A stretch of DNA of 64,000 nt from Dehalococcoidia bacterium. Lineage in GTDB: Bacteria; Chloroflexota; Dehalococcoidia; UBA6926. The stretch is from positions 12,766-76,765 of the forward strand of contig VXMO01000029.1 in NCBI GenBank assembly GCA_009841045.1, given 5' to 3'. Positions within the stretch are counted from its first letter, which is position 1; each line of letters opens with the position of its first letter. Made by a program: the position numbers and the translations under genes. Below the pieces are notes generated by a model, which was given only the letters and a program-made list of their open reading frames with translations, made no database searches and was not told the origin of the DNA. Positions 15,859 to 24,489 of the stretch are shown in pieces.

Positions 15859-17198
15859 GACGCGATCAGTTGCTCGAACCGTGACGCGACGTCCGGGTCT
15901 GAGTAGAGGGCGCCAAAGTCCGTTTCCGTCCTGGCCTGTTCACGCAAGGTGGGAGAGGCGGTCACCGCCTGTCGCAGAGCTTCAAGAGCCTCCGTCGTCT
16001 GGCCGAGTCGGCTCTGCGCCCTGGCCTTGTGGAAGAGCGCGTCCGCAAATCCTGGGCGCAGGACGGAGGCGCGGTCGAATGCGGCAACGGCGTCTCGGAA
16101 CTGCTCCAGCCGCGCAAGGGCGACACCTCGGCCATAGTGCGCTTCCGGGATATCCAGACGCAGGCGCAGGCAACGCTCAAAGGCGTCCGCCGCCTCTTCA
16201 AACCGCCCCATACGAGAGTAGGTGACGCCGCGGTTGTAGTGCGCGCGGGCAAAGGCGGGGCGAAGATCAATAGCCCGCTCATAGGACCGCAAGGCCTCGT
16301 CATTGCGCCCGGAGAGCGCAAGCGCGTTTCCGAGATCATTGTGCAAATCAGGGTTATCAGACAGATATGTTCGGGCGTTCTCAAAGCCGGTGATGGCGTC
16401 TTCAAGACGGCCCGAATCGGAGAGGGCCCGGGCGCGGTCATAGAGTGTGTCGCCGTCCTGTCCGTTGATGCTTAGCGCGGAGTCAAAATCCCGAATGGCA
16501 TCTTCAAACCTGTCCATATCGGCAAGAACGTTGCCTCGGCCGGCCAGAACCACCGGATCGTTTTGTCCGTTCGCGGACAACAGTGAGTCATAGACCTGGA
16601 GGGCGTCACGCAGTTCACCGTCCCGCTGCAACGCGACGGCGTACAGCAGGCGAATCTGGGGGTCTTCCGGCAGCTCTCGCAGCGCCTGCCTGTACGCGGC
16701 GGCGGCGCGTTCATCCTCGCCAATGGCGAGGTAGGCGTTGCCGCGGAAAACCCAGTCCTGCGCCGAGAAGGTCTCAAGGACTTCAGAGCGCTCGAGCAGC
16801 AAACGCACTTCCGGCCGCAGATGCGCCTGCAGCGCATTTGGCGAGGCGGCATCCCTTGAGGACGGCGCGCGGCTTCTCAGGGCCCGTTGCGCGCGCCATG
16901 CCTCTTCATGCGATTCATAAATGCGGCGGAGGCGCTCAGCCTCCTCGTTGTCGCCGCGCCGCTCGGCTGAGGCGATCTGTCGCTCAAAGCTGCGCCAGAA
17001 GTCCTGCTCCACCTCCGCATGCACTTCCTCAAGATCGGCAGTGTCCGCGACTGTTGTGTCCGGCGGTGTTTCAGTCACGCTGCGCTCGGACATTCCGGCG
17101 AAGAGGTTGGTAAAGAATTTCATGCGCCATTCCAGCACCGCGATGGCGATAAGCGATGCCCCAACAAGCACAACTATTACCAGCATTAAGTCCTGCAT
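15855..17198 (-). CDS. Membrane-anchored TPR protein
   Basis: A 447-residue protein. The N-terminal hydrophobic segment (about residues 3-24, MLVIVVLVGASLIAIAVL) anchors it to the membrane. A charged helical stretch follows, then about eight TPR units (such as SYERAIDLRPAFARAHYN) to the C-terminus. First gene of the leftward operon. It is divergent from the capsid gene, with the 161-nt gap at 17199-17359 holding the promoters of both. Function unknown; the closest description is a TPR scaffold. Confidence 0.7.
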   Translation of the reverse strand: MQDLMLVIVVLVGASLIAIAVLEWRMKFFTNLFAGMSERSVTETPPDTTVADTADLEEVHAEVEQDFWRSFERQIASAERRGDNEEAERLRRIYESHEEAWRAQRALRSRAPSSRDAASPNALQAHLRPEVRLLLERSEVLETFSAQDWVFRGNAYLAIGEDERAAAAYRQALRELPEDPQIRLLYAVALQRDGELRDALQVYDSLLSANGQNDPVVLAGRGNVLADMDRFEDAIRDFDSALSINGQDGDTLYDRARALSDSGRLEDAITGFENARTYLSDNPDLHNDLGNALALSGRNDEALRSYERAIDLRPAFARAHYNRGVTYSRMGRFEEAADAFERCLRLRLDIPEAHYGRGVALARLEQFRDAVAAFDRASVLRPGFADALFHKARAQSRLGQTTEALEALRQAVTASPTLREQARTETDFGALYSDPDVASRFEQLIAS

Positions 17199-17359
17199 AT
17201 AGGTGAAAGGTTACTCCCCCTATGTGATAACGGCAATACGACAGAACATAAGAGAGCGCATTCATATGCCACATGGAGTTGCGTGACAAGTACTCATGTT
17301 CTTATCTTTCCGCCATTGGATACCGCCGGAACAACGCCGCTCACAGGGAGGTGAAACGA

Positions 17360-18250
17360 ATGGCGCTGACATTGACGGAAGCAGCCAAGCTCTCCAACGA
17401 CGTCCTGCTGCAGGGCGTGATTGAAACCGTGATCAAGGACAGCCCCGTTCTCCAGACGCTGCCCTTCATTGAGATTGTCGGAAACGGTCTCACGTACAAC
17501 AGGGAAAAGGCCGCGCCGACGGTCAGTTTCTACAGTGTTGGCGATACGTGGGCGGAAAGCACGCCGACGTTCACCCAGTTGACAGCGACGCTCTCCATTT
17601 TGGGCGGCGACGCGGACGTGGACAACTATCTTGCGACCACGCGGTCCAACATCCAGGACCTTGAGGTGGCGGTCGTTCAGTTGAAAGCGCGGGCCATCCA
17701 GCACAAGTTCGAGGACACGTTCATCAACGGAAACACTGACACGAATGACGACTCGTTTGATGGGCTCGATGTGCTGGCGACGGGCGATCAGGCCCTCACG
17801 ATGGGGCAGGACGGCGGCACGCTGACGCTGGACAAGCTCGATGAACTGATTGACTCGGTCAAGGGCGGGAAGCCGGAGATGCTCCTGATGAGCCGCCGCT
17901 CCCGCCGTAAGCTCAACTCGCTTGCCCGCGCTTCCGGCTCCGGCGTCGTGGTGTCCGACCGCGACGAGTTCGGTCAGATGGTGCAGTACTACGACGGCAT
18001 CCCAGTGGGCGTGAACGACTGGATCTCCGATGCGCAGACGGTTGGGAACAGCGCCGACTGCTCGACAATCTTCGCCTACCAGGCAGGCGAGGGTGGTCTC
18101 GTTGGGCTAACGTCGCCGGGCGGGCTGCAGGTGGAGCGTGTCGGCAACCTGGAGACGAAGGACGCGCGGCGAACGCGCGTGAAGTGGTACGTGAGCCTTG
18201 CCCTGTTCAACACGGCCAAGCTCGCCAAGCTGACGGGAGTCCGGGACTAG
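17360..18250 (+). CDS. Phage-type major capsid protein (HK97-like)
   Basis: A 296-residue protein that resembles HK97-fold major capsid proteins. It has an N-terminal arm-like helix (LTEAAKLSNDVLLQGVIETV), then FIEIVGNGLTYNRE and the E-loop-like region. A spine-helix region (VVQLKARAIQHKFEDTFING) follows, then the A-domain and P-strand segments (GKPEMLLMSRRSRRKL, YYDGIPVGVNDWI), ending with VKWYVSLALFNTAKLAKLTGV. No protease or delta domain is fused. The ATG at 17360 has GGAGGTG 6 nt upstream; a longer in-frame start at 17273 has none. It heads a rightward cassette of phage structural genes. The assignment is from pattern recognition and needs a structure or profile search. Confidence 0.65.
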   Translation: MALTLTEAAKLSNDVLLQGVIETVIKDSPVLQTLPFIEIVGNGLTYNREKAAPTVSFYSVGDTWAESTPTFTQLTATLSILGGDADVDNYLATTRSNIQDLEVAVVQLKARAIQHKFEDTFINGNTDTNDDSFDGLDVLATGDQALTMGQDGGTLTLDKLDELIDSVKGGKPEMLLMSRRSRRKLNSLARASGSGVVVSDRDEFGQMVQYYDGIPVGVNDWISDAQTVGNSADCSTIFAYQAGEGGLVGLTSPGGLQVERVGNLETKDARRTRVKWYVSLALFNTAKLAKLTGVRD

Positions 18251-18254
18251 TTTC

Positions 18255-18351
18255 CCGGTTCGCGATCACCGCAGAAATATACCCACATTCGGTTCCCGCG
18301 TTCCGGCATGGGCAGATTATGAAGATTCATTCCGGTTCGCGATCACCACAG
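18255..18351 (+). repeat. Direct repeat pair between capsid and connector genes
   Basis: CCGGTTCGCGATCACC(G/A)CAG occurs at 18255-18274 and 18332-18351, one mismatch in 20, 77 nt apart. The stretch between them (18296-18324) also matches 63962-63990 at 25 of 29 positions. Function unknown. Confidence 0.6.
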
Positions 18352-18368
18352 GGATAGAAGGACGAACG

Positions 18369-18983
18369 ATGAGCACGTTGGGACAGGTGCGGGAGCGCGT
18401 GCGGCGCGATCTGCATGACGAGGACGCCAGCAGCTACCGCTGGACGGACGATGTACTGAATCGTCACATCGAGCGGGCGCTTGCGAAGGTCTCAAAGGTC
18501 GCGCCGCATGAAAAGACCGTCTCCAAGGGGCTGACAGGCGGCAACAGGGAGGTCTCGGTTGCGGATCTGACTGATCGCGTCGTTGTTGAAGCCGTCGAGT
18601 ATCCCGTCGGCAAGCACCCGCCGTCCCGCGTGCGCTTCAACCAATGGGGCGACACGCTGATGTTGAACCTGCCCGGCGAGCCGACGGCCGGCGAGAGCGT
18701 CACCGTGTATTACGGGGCGCTGCATCGGCTGACGGACTCCGCATCCACCCTGCCCGAGGCGCTGGAGGAGTTAGTCATCACGGGCGCGGCGGCGTACGCG
18801 GCGCTGGAGTGGGCCGCCTACGCGGTCAATCGCCTCAACGTCGGGGGCCAGGACGTGTGGCGGCAGTACCTGACATGGGCGGAGGAGCGGATGGCCGACT
18901 TTGAACTGCAGTTGGCGCGAATCGGCCGCCGCTCAGGTTTTCGCGCCCGAAAGCTCTTTCATCCGGACGATGGTGAACTCTAG
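18369..18983 (+). CDS. Phage head-tail connector/adaptor-like protein
   Basis: A 204-residue protein resembling phage head-tail adaptor proteins. It has an N-terminal helical segment, LGQVRERVRRDLHDEDASSYRWTDDVLN, the pattern seen in adaptors that bind below the portal ring. A beta-rich middle follows (VEYPVGKHPPSRVRFNQWGD, VTVYYGALHRL), then a C-terminal helical half (ALEELVITGAAAYAALEWAA to MADFELQL). AAGGACG precedes the ATG. It lies 118 nt after the capsid gene and is followed almost directly by the tail gene. No portal gene is present. Confidence 0.5.
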   Translation: MSTLGQVRERVRRDLHDEDASSYRWTDDVLNRHIERALAKVSKVAPHEKTVSKGLTGGNREVSVADLTDRVVVEAVEYPVGKHPPSRVRFNQWGDTLMLNLPGEPTAGESVTVYYGALHRLTDSASTLPEALEELVITGAAAYAALEWAAYAVNRLNVGGQDVWRQYLTWAEERMADFELQLARIGRRSGFRARKLFHPDDGEL

Positions 18984-18987
18984 AACG

Positions 18988-20973
18988 ATGCATTCGCTAT
19001 CTGAAACCCTGCTCGCGGCGCAGCGCGACCGCGCAGCCATTCCATACGTACACGCCACGCTCGCCGAGCGGTGGGGCGGTGTGACACAACTCCGCTGGGA
19101 ACGCCTTGTCTCCGGGCAGGAGCCAGACGGGCCACATGACGCCGTTATCACGTCCGCCGGCTCACTCATCCGCGTCCGCGCACAGGCCGACCCGAACGGG
19201 CTCTTCGTACAAAGAACCGCCGCTCCCGGCCCGGATTCCCGATTCGGGACGTGGCGAAATCTCGGCGCGACATCCACCTCAGCAGGTGTTGCGGTCATTG
19301 AGCTTGGCGGGCAGATTCATGTGTTTGATGTTGCTGCCAATCAGCGGACGATCCGCGAGCGAACAAGCCGGGATGACGGCGTGACCTTTGGCTCGCCACG
19401 CACAGTCGCTACGGCGGCAGCAAGTGTGATCTCCCTTGCGGCGGCGTCCGGCGCGGGCGGGAGTGCGCTGCTGCTATACGCGGAATCAACAGGCCGCGTT
19501 CGCTCTATGACACGAACGGCGGCGGCATGGTCGTCACCCGCCGCATGGACCAACTCGCTGAGGACGGTACACGGCATCGCCTGCGCTCACATCGACGGCG
19601 ATTGGGCAGTAGTGGTGTGCGGGACACTCCCAAACGGATCGTCAGGAGTATGGACGTGCACCCTTGGCGCGGGCACATCGCAGACCGTGGGGACGTGGTC
19701 GACGCTGCGTGAGGTAATCGCGTCGGCTCCCGGGGCAGAGGTGACATATCGGGAACCCGGCCTCTGCATCGCGGACGGGCCGCGCATCAGCTTTGTCGAG
19801 GTGTATGGCGGGGCCGGCAGCTACACACAGACGATGACAACGCACACTGCAGCGGGGGCGCGCTTCCGCGACCATCGTTGGCGCGAGCCTTGGCCGCTCG
19901 CCCAGATTGGAGGGACAGGGTCTGCGCTCACTGCCAATGCCTCCTTCGCGTGGCTGACGACGCCGTCCGGTGTCTGGCGGGCACGCATCGGCACGCCATC
20001 TATCGATGTTTCCCAGTCCGTCATTGCCGCAGATGCGAGAGAGACGCCGCGCGGCGCTTCTGTGGCACTCGTTCTGGCTGAGGGGCCACATCTTGATTCT
20101 TCGATCATGGTTGGCTCCGGTCCACTGGGGCACGAACTCAGCATCGCATGGGGATATGTGACCGCCGAAGGGCAGGAGACGGGTCAGCCCCAGCGGTATT
20201 GGGTGCGCGAAGTTCGACGCGAGACGCGGCGGGGCAGCCCTGTCACTGTGTTCGGGGCGGAGGACTCATGGTGGTTCCTGGGCAACATGCGGACGCGGCG
20301 TCAACTCACGTGGCCCGCGCACACGGCGTCCGTGTGGAACATCCTCGGCCAACTGCTCACGATGGCGGGCCTGTCCGCCACGCTTGCACGCTCAAGCCCC
20401 GCTATCGTGGCCACTTATCCCGCCATCACGATCTCCCCGAACGACAGCCTCGCGGTTGCCGTCAACCGCCTCGTGTCCCGCGTGCCGGATGTTCTGCGTT
20501 TCTCAGACGGCGTGCTGGAGGTGATCCATACGCGTGAGACTGACCCCAGCGTCTATTCCTATGGGGAGACGGGTGGCCATGCCCTGCTCGACGCTGCGCG
20601 CTCATCCGCGCTCTCCCGCGTCAACCACGTGCAGGTCTACGGGCGCGGGGCGATCGCGCAGGCGGTGAACGAACGCGAGATGGCATCCGTCGGCAGTCTA
20701 CTGGTGCAGGTCGTCGACCCCTCACTGACAACAGTGGAGGTGGCGGCCACGAGGGCAAATGCTGAGCTGCGTTCGCGCGGCACCCTCCAGCCCTATGCAC
20801 GCATCACGGTTCCCGTGAACGCCGGGCAGCAGTTGCATGACGTGGTGTCCGTCACCGCGCTTTCCGTGGGGTGGGTGTCGGAGCGGCTGCGCGTTGCAGG
20901 CCTTCGGACGCGCTACGACATCAGCAGGTCGCAGCCGGTGTACGAACAGGACATCGACCTGAGCGGGGTGTAG
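18988..20973 (+). CDS. Phage tail/baseplate hub-like protein with N-terminal beta-propeller-like region
   Basis: A 661-residue protein from the ATG at 18988 (longer in-frame starts overlap the preceding gene). Residues ~60-420 are beta-rich with sialidase-like features (WERLVSG, FGTWRNLGATS, VCGTLPNGSSGVWTC) and may be a propeller or receptor-binding region. Residues ~425-661 resemble the gp27/late-control-D type baseplate hub: VWNILGQLLTMAGLSATL, ITISPNDSLAVAVNRLVSRV, FSDGVLEVIHTRE, ending YDISRSQPVYEQDIDLSGV. No tape measure or sheath genes are adjacent. The hub assignment is inference from motif order. Confidence 0.5.
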   Translation: MHSLSETLLAAQRDRAAIPYVHATLAERWGGVTQLRWERLVSGQEPDGPHDAVITSAGSLIRVRAQADPNGLFVQRTAAPGPDSRFGTWRNLGATSTSAGVAVIELGGQIHVFDVAANQRTIRERTSRDDGVTFGSPRTVATAAASVISLAAASGAGGSALLLYAESTGRVRSMTRTAAAWSSPAAWTNSLRTVHGIACAHIDGDWAVVVCGTLPNGSSGVWTCTLGAGTSQTVGTWSTLREVIASAPGAEVTYREPGLCIADGPRISFVEVYGGAGSYTQTMTTHTAAGARFRDHRWREPWPLAQIGGTGSALTANASFAWLTTPSGVWRARIGTPSIDVSQSVIAADARETPRGASVALVLAEGPHLDSSIMVGSGPLGHELSIAWGYVTAEGQETGQPQRYWVREVRRETRRGSPVTVFGAEDSWWFLGNMRTRRQLTWPAHTASVWNILGQLLTMAGLSATLARSSPAIVATYPAITISPNDSLAVAVNRLVSRVPDVLRFSDGVLEVIHTRETDPSVYSYGETGGHALLDAARSSALSRVNHVQVYGRGAIAQAVNEREMASVGSLLVQVVDPSLTTVEVAATRANAELRSRGTLQPYARITVPVNAGQQLHDVVSVTALSVGWVSERLRVAGLRTRYDISRSQPVYEQDIDLSGV

Positions 20974-20975
20974 GC

Positions 20976-21191
20976 ATGGAGCTGCGTCGGGGCATGATCA
21001 GGAGTTTCGATTCGACGACGTTCAGGGCGGATGTTCAGCTGGACGGTAGCGTGCCGACATGGCTGACCGGGGCGCGCATCAGCCGGGCCATCCCCTCCAC
21101 GGAGATGCTGGCCGGTCGGTCCTGCATCGTGGCCTTCGCGTCGGACCCATCCGATCCAACTGAAGCCGTCGTCATCGCGGTCTACACGTAG
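20976..21191 (+). CDS. Small OB-fold-like phage baseplate/spike protein
   Basis: A 71-residue beta-rich protein starting 2 nt after the tail-hub stop. MELRRGMIRSFDSTTFRADV and WLTGARISRAIPS then CIVAFASDPSDPTEAVVIAVY suggest a single small barrel like the OB domain of gpV/gp45-type spike or hub-associated proteins. No spike needle repeats are present. Last gene of the phage-like cassette. The assignment rests mostly on context. Confidence 0.4.
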   Translation: MELRRGMIRSFDSTTFRADVQLDGSVPTWLTGARISRAIPSTEMLAGRSCIVAFASDPSDPTEAVVIAVYT

Positions 21192-21210
21192 TTAGGGCTG
21201 GGTCGCGCCA

Positions 21211-21546
21211 CTACTCCTGAGGGATGCTCAGGCAAGGACGGATGATGGCGCTACCGCCGATGGCGATATGTGGCGAACCCTGCGCAATCCTCGCAGCGTC
21301 CTCCAAGGATTCCGCGTTGATGATCAGATAGCCGCCGATTCCGATCTCCTCGGGCTGAAAGTCGGTAATGCTGTCTTTTTCGACCACCTTGCCGCCGGGC
21401 TCCAATGGCCGGCCGGAGTCCAGCGCGCCGGATGCGACCAGACCTCCCAGCCATTCCTGCCACTCGCCCATGTACGCCTGTGTTTGCTCATCCCCGTCCT
21501 GCGGGTCCAGAGCGCGACCAACGGTCAGCACAAGAAACTGCTGCAT
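21211..21546 (-). CDS. YCII-related domain protein
   Basis: A 111-residue YCII/DGPF-type protein: FLVLTVGRA at the start, YMGEWQEWLGGLVASGALD in the middle, VVEKDSITDF and GGYLIINAESLEDAARIAQGSP near the end, closely following the family pattern. Biochemical role unknown. The start at 21546 has GGAGG at 5-nt spacing; a longer in-frame start lacks one. Divergent from the ASCH gene with 43 nt between starts. Confidence 0.8.
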   Translation of the reverse strand: MQQFLVLTVGRALDPQDGDEQTQAYMGEWQEWLGGLVASGALDSGRPLEPGGKVVEKDSITDFQPEEIGIGGYLIINAESLEDAARIAQGSPHIAIGGSAIIRPCLSIPQE

Positions 21547-21589
21547 GACTCCTCCACTTCTGCGCGTGCCGCGCCTGTATAGTATCCGC

Positions 21590-21943
21590 ATGATTCTATT
21601 CAAGGAGCCGAGCGTTCAACTGATCCTGCGGGGCGAGAAGTCGCAGGCGCGCAAGCTGTGGGCGCGAGCGCGGGCGAAGGAGGGGGCGGAGCACCTGCTC
21701 TATCGCCGGCCGCCGATGACCGGCGAGAAGCCGTTTGCCAGGATCCTTGTGACGCGCGTGTGGAAGCAGCGCATCGGCGATATGACGCAGGAGGAGGCGC
21801 TGGCGGAGGGCTGGCTGGACACAGAGGCGTGGATCGAACAGTTCAGCGAGGGGCGCAAGTTCGACCGCCCCGTCGACGAGGTGGAGGTCTACGCGCTGGA
21901 GTTCGAGGTCATCGAACGGTTCGAGGAGCCGACGACGGCTTAG
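21590..21943 (+). CDS. ASCH-domain protein
   Basis: A 117-residue protein resembling ASCH domains, a PUA-like fold proposed to bind RNA or act as a small nuclease. MILFKEPSVQLILRGEKSQARKLW is the usual N-terminal pattern (G-x-K-S/T-Q-x-R), and RILVTRVWKQRIGDMTQEEALAEGW matches the characteristic middle with the helix after a beta-strand. No Shine-Dalgarno is evident. A TATAGT -10-like hexamer ends 6 nt before the ATG, so the transcript may be leaderless. Confidence 0.7.
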   Translation: MILFKEPSVQLILRGEKSQARKLWARARAKEGAEHLLYRRPPMTGEKPFARILVTRVWKQRIGDMTQEEALAEGWLDTEAWIEQFSEGRKFDRPVDEVEVYALEFEVIERFEEPTTA

Positions 21944-21954
21944 ACGACCGAAAG

Positions 21955-22428
21955 CTACTCCGGCGGCTCAGCTCGCAGGATAAGCACGGGGATGCCTGCA
22001 CGGCGTATGACGCGGCCCGAGACACTGCCCGCGATGAGATCGGTGACCCTGCCTGCGCCATGCCTCCCCATCGCAATCATGTCGGAATTGTTGGCCTCGG
22101 CCACCTCGATAATCACGTCCGGCGTGGGTCCCCATTCCACCATCGTGTTTACCATGAAGCCGTAGTTTTCAAGGTCTTCTTTCGCGCTGTTGACGATTTC
22201 ATCCGCCTCAATACGCGTCTGGGACTCTATCCCTTCCAGGTCTTCGCGGGACGGAAGGCGCGGGACGAACCCGAGCCGGATGGAGGATGGCCCGGGCATC
22301 CTGAGGTGAGCAACATGCAGCACGGTGATCTCGACGGTGGCGGCCTCGTCGCCGAACAGCTTGCCCAACCATTCGACGGATGACACATCCTGGCCGGATC
22401 CGTCCACCGCCAGCAGTATGCGTGTCAT
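21955..22428 (-). CDS. Universal stress protein (UspA family)
   Basis: A 157-residue single-domain UspA-type protein. ILLAVDGSG at the N-terminus and GRHGAGRVTDLIAGSVSGRV near residues 118-137 form the ATP-binding G-2X-G-9X-G-S signature, so it is probably an ATP-binding member. NNSDMIAMG precedes this. It is convergent with the ASCH gene, 11 nt apart, with no clear terminator in the gap. Confidence 0.9.
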   Translation of the reverse strand: MTRILLAVDGSGQDVSSVEWLGKLFGDEAATVEITVLHVAHLRMPGPSSIRLGFVPRLPSREDLEGIESQTRIEADEIVNSAKEDLENYGFMVNTMVEWGPTPDVIIEVAEANNSDMIAMGRHGAGRVTDLIAGSVSGRVIRRAGIPVLILRAEPPE

Positions 22429-22530
22429 TTTGGTTCACTCGTTATGTCTATTTGCTATCCGGGCTTGTGACAAAAGTAGCAGAGCAGCAGGTTTTTGGGG
22501 CGCGTAATCGCGGTTTCCCAAGCACAGGGG

Positions 22531-22668
22531 TCACTCAGAAGCGGTCGCTCTGCGTCGCCTGATTCTGCTCATGACATAACCTGCGGCGATGCCGATGACG
22601 GGCGCGGCGGTCAGTAGCGCGAGGGACCCGATGACGAGCCAGTGGGTGTAGTCATATCCAAAGATCAT
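22531..22668 (-). CDS. Small single-TM membrane protein (45 aa)
   Basis: Short frame beginning MIFGYDYTHWLVIG, followed by one hydrophobic segment (LALLTAAPVIGIAAGYVM) and a basic tail (SRIRRRRATASE), giving an N-out/C-in topology. AAGG lies 8-9 nt upstream of the ATG at 22668; a longer in-frame start at 22761 adds an implausible polar leader. Unknown function. Confidence 0.5.
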   Translation of the reverse strand: MIFGYDYTHWLVIGSLALLTAAPVIGIAAGYVMSRIRRRRATASE

Positions 22669-22847
22669 GGTGGTTGCCTTTGCACATGGGCTTTGCCAAT
22701 CCCATGGTACTCCTGTTTGGGCATGGATGGCACGGTGATGCCATTGATTTTCCGAACACATGTTGCAATGCGGTGCGTGGCGTGTTACCGTCTGTCAGAA
22801 CGCGCGTTCGTTTGAGTTGATTTGGCGCGCGTGCCGGAGGTGTTGGT

Positions 22848-24395
22848 ATGACGTTGGCACATGTGCGCAGCTGCGCAGTCGTCGGTCTTGAGGGTTCGAT
22901 TGTTGAGGTGGAGGTGGACATCGCGCCCGGCCTGCCCGCTTTCACGATTGTGGGGCTGCCGGACACGGCGGTGCAGGAGGCGCGGGAGCGCGTTCGCGCG
23001 GCAATCAGGAATTCCGGGTTTGAGTTTCCGCAGCGTCGAATCACGGTCTCCCTTGCTCCCGCGGACCTGAAGAAGAACGGAACATCCTATGATCTGCCCA
23101 TCGCGGCGGGCATTCTCATCGGTTCGGGACAGGCCGGAGCACAATTCTCTTTGGAGGACGTCGCTTTCCTGGGCGAGCTTTCGCTTGAGGGACAGGTGCG
23201 GCATACGCAGGGCGTGCTGCCGATGACGGCACTGGCGCGAGAGGGTGGACTGACGCAGATCGTCGTTCCGGCTGTCGACGCGCCTGAGGCCGCTCTCGTG
23301 GACGGCATCGAGGTGCTGCCCGCGGGCAACCTGCGCGAGCTTGTGGAGCACATCAGCGGCGAGCAGTCGTTCCGCCCCTTCTATCAGACTGAGCCGCCGG
23401 CAGACCCGGGCGGGACGGCAACCATCGACGGCTTCGATATGTCGCTCGTCCGGGGGCAGGAGAATGTTAAGCGAGCGTTGGAGGTTGCCGCGGCGGGCGG
23501 CCACAACCTGGTGATGATGGGACCGCCGGGCAGCGGAAAGACGCTGCTTGCGCGCTGCCTGCCGTCCGTTCTCCCCACGATGACACGGGAGGAATCACTG
23601 GATGTGACGAAGATCTACAGCGTGGCGGGGTTGCTGCCGCCGGAGCGGCCACTCATCTCCGCCCGTCCGTTCCGCGCGCCGCACTACACGGTTTCCAACG
23701 CGGGGCTGGTGGGCGGCGGGCACTGGCCGCGCCCAGGCGAGATCACGCTTTCCCACCGGGGCGTCCTTTTTCTTGATGAGATGCCGGAGTTCGGCCACCA
23801 CATTCTGGAAGTGCTGCGGCAGCCGCTGGAGGACAAAGCGGTGACAATCAGCCGTGCCCAAGGTTCGATCACGTTCCCGGCCAATTTCATGCTTGTGGGC
23901 GCGATGAACCCCTGCCCGTGCGGGTTCTACGGGGACGTTGTGAAGGCGTGCTCCTGCTCACCCTCCGCCATTGACCGCTATCAGCGCCGCATCAGCGGGC
24001 CACTGCTGGATCGCATTGACATCTTTGTGGACGTGCCGCGCGTGGAGTACGAGAAACTGACGGACGAACGGAAAGGCGAGACATCGGCGGTTGTGCGAAA
24101 TCGCGTGGAGGAGGCGCGGACGCGGCAACGGGCACGATTCGGCAGTTCGCCCGGTGTGCTCACCAACGCGGACATGGGGCCGGTGGAGGTGCGCGAGTTC
24201 TGCGGGCTGGACGATGCGTCGCATGGGCTGTTGCGGGCGGCGATGCAGCAGTTGCACCTGAGCGCTCGAGGCTACCATCGCATTCTCAAGCTGGCGCGGA
24301 CGATTGCGGACTTGGCTGAGGAGCCGGCTATTACCTCCCGCCATCTGAGCGAGGCGCTTCAGTATCGGCCACGCGAACTGGGCGCGGCGGCGTAG
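22848..24395 (+). CDS. comM: YifB/ComM-family Mg-chelatase-like AAA+ ATPase
   Basis: A 515-residue ComM-like protein. In transformable bacteria ComM is a hexameric helicase that drives branch migration of incoming DNA; many non-competent bacteria also carry it. The N-terminal S5-like/Lon-substrate-like domain (VEVDIAPGLPAFTIVGLPD) is at ~18-170. Walker A (GPPGSGKTLLARCL) is at ~225-238, Walker B (VLFLDEMPEF) near 306, and the zinc-like cysteine set CPCGFYGDVVKACSC near 353-367. A Mg_chelatase C-terminal domain ends it. GGAGGTG precedes the ATG. Full length for the family. Confidence 0.9.
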   Translation: MTLAHVRSCAVVGLEGSIVEVEVDIAPGLPAFTIVGLPDTAVQEARERVRAAIRNSGFEFPQRRITVSLAPADLKKNGTSYDLPIAAGILIGSGQAGAQFSLEDVAFLGELSLEGQVRHTQGVLPMTALAREGGLTQIVVPAVDAPEAALVDGIEVLPAGNLRELVEHISGEQSFRPFYQTEPPADPGGTATIDGFDMSLVRGQENVKRALEVAAAGGHNLVMMGPPGSGKTLLARCLPSVLPTMTREESLDVTKIYSVAGLLPPERPLISARPFRAPHYTVSNAGLVGGGHWPRPGEITLSHRGVLFLDEMPEFGHHILEVLRQPLEDKAVTISRAQGSITFPANFMLVGAMNPCPCGFYGDVVKACSCSPSAIDRYQRRISGPLLDRIDIFVDVPRVEYEKLTDERKGETSAVVRNRVEEARTRQRARFGSSPGVLTNADMGPVEVREFCGLDDASHGLLRAAMQQLHLSARGYHRILKLARTIADLAEEPAITSRHLSEALQYRPRELGAAA

Positions 24396-24398
24396 CTC

Positions 24399-24485
24399 CC
24401 CCTTCGACAAGCTCAGGGTGAGCGGGGGTGGACTCAGGGTGAGCAGGAGAGGATGCTGGATTCCCGCTTTCGCGGGAATGACGGG
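24399..24485 (+). repeat. Dispersed repeat modules A and B
   Basis: Module A (CCTTCGACAAGCTCAGGG, 24401-24418) is followed by a partial second copy (CTCAGGGTGAGC) and by module B short form (GGATTCCCG to CGGGAATGACGG, 24450-24484). It fills the gap between convergent comM and the sulfite-oxidase-like gene. Confidence 0.8.
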
Positions 24486-24489
24486 GGCG

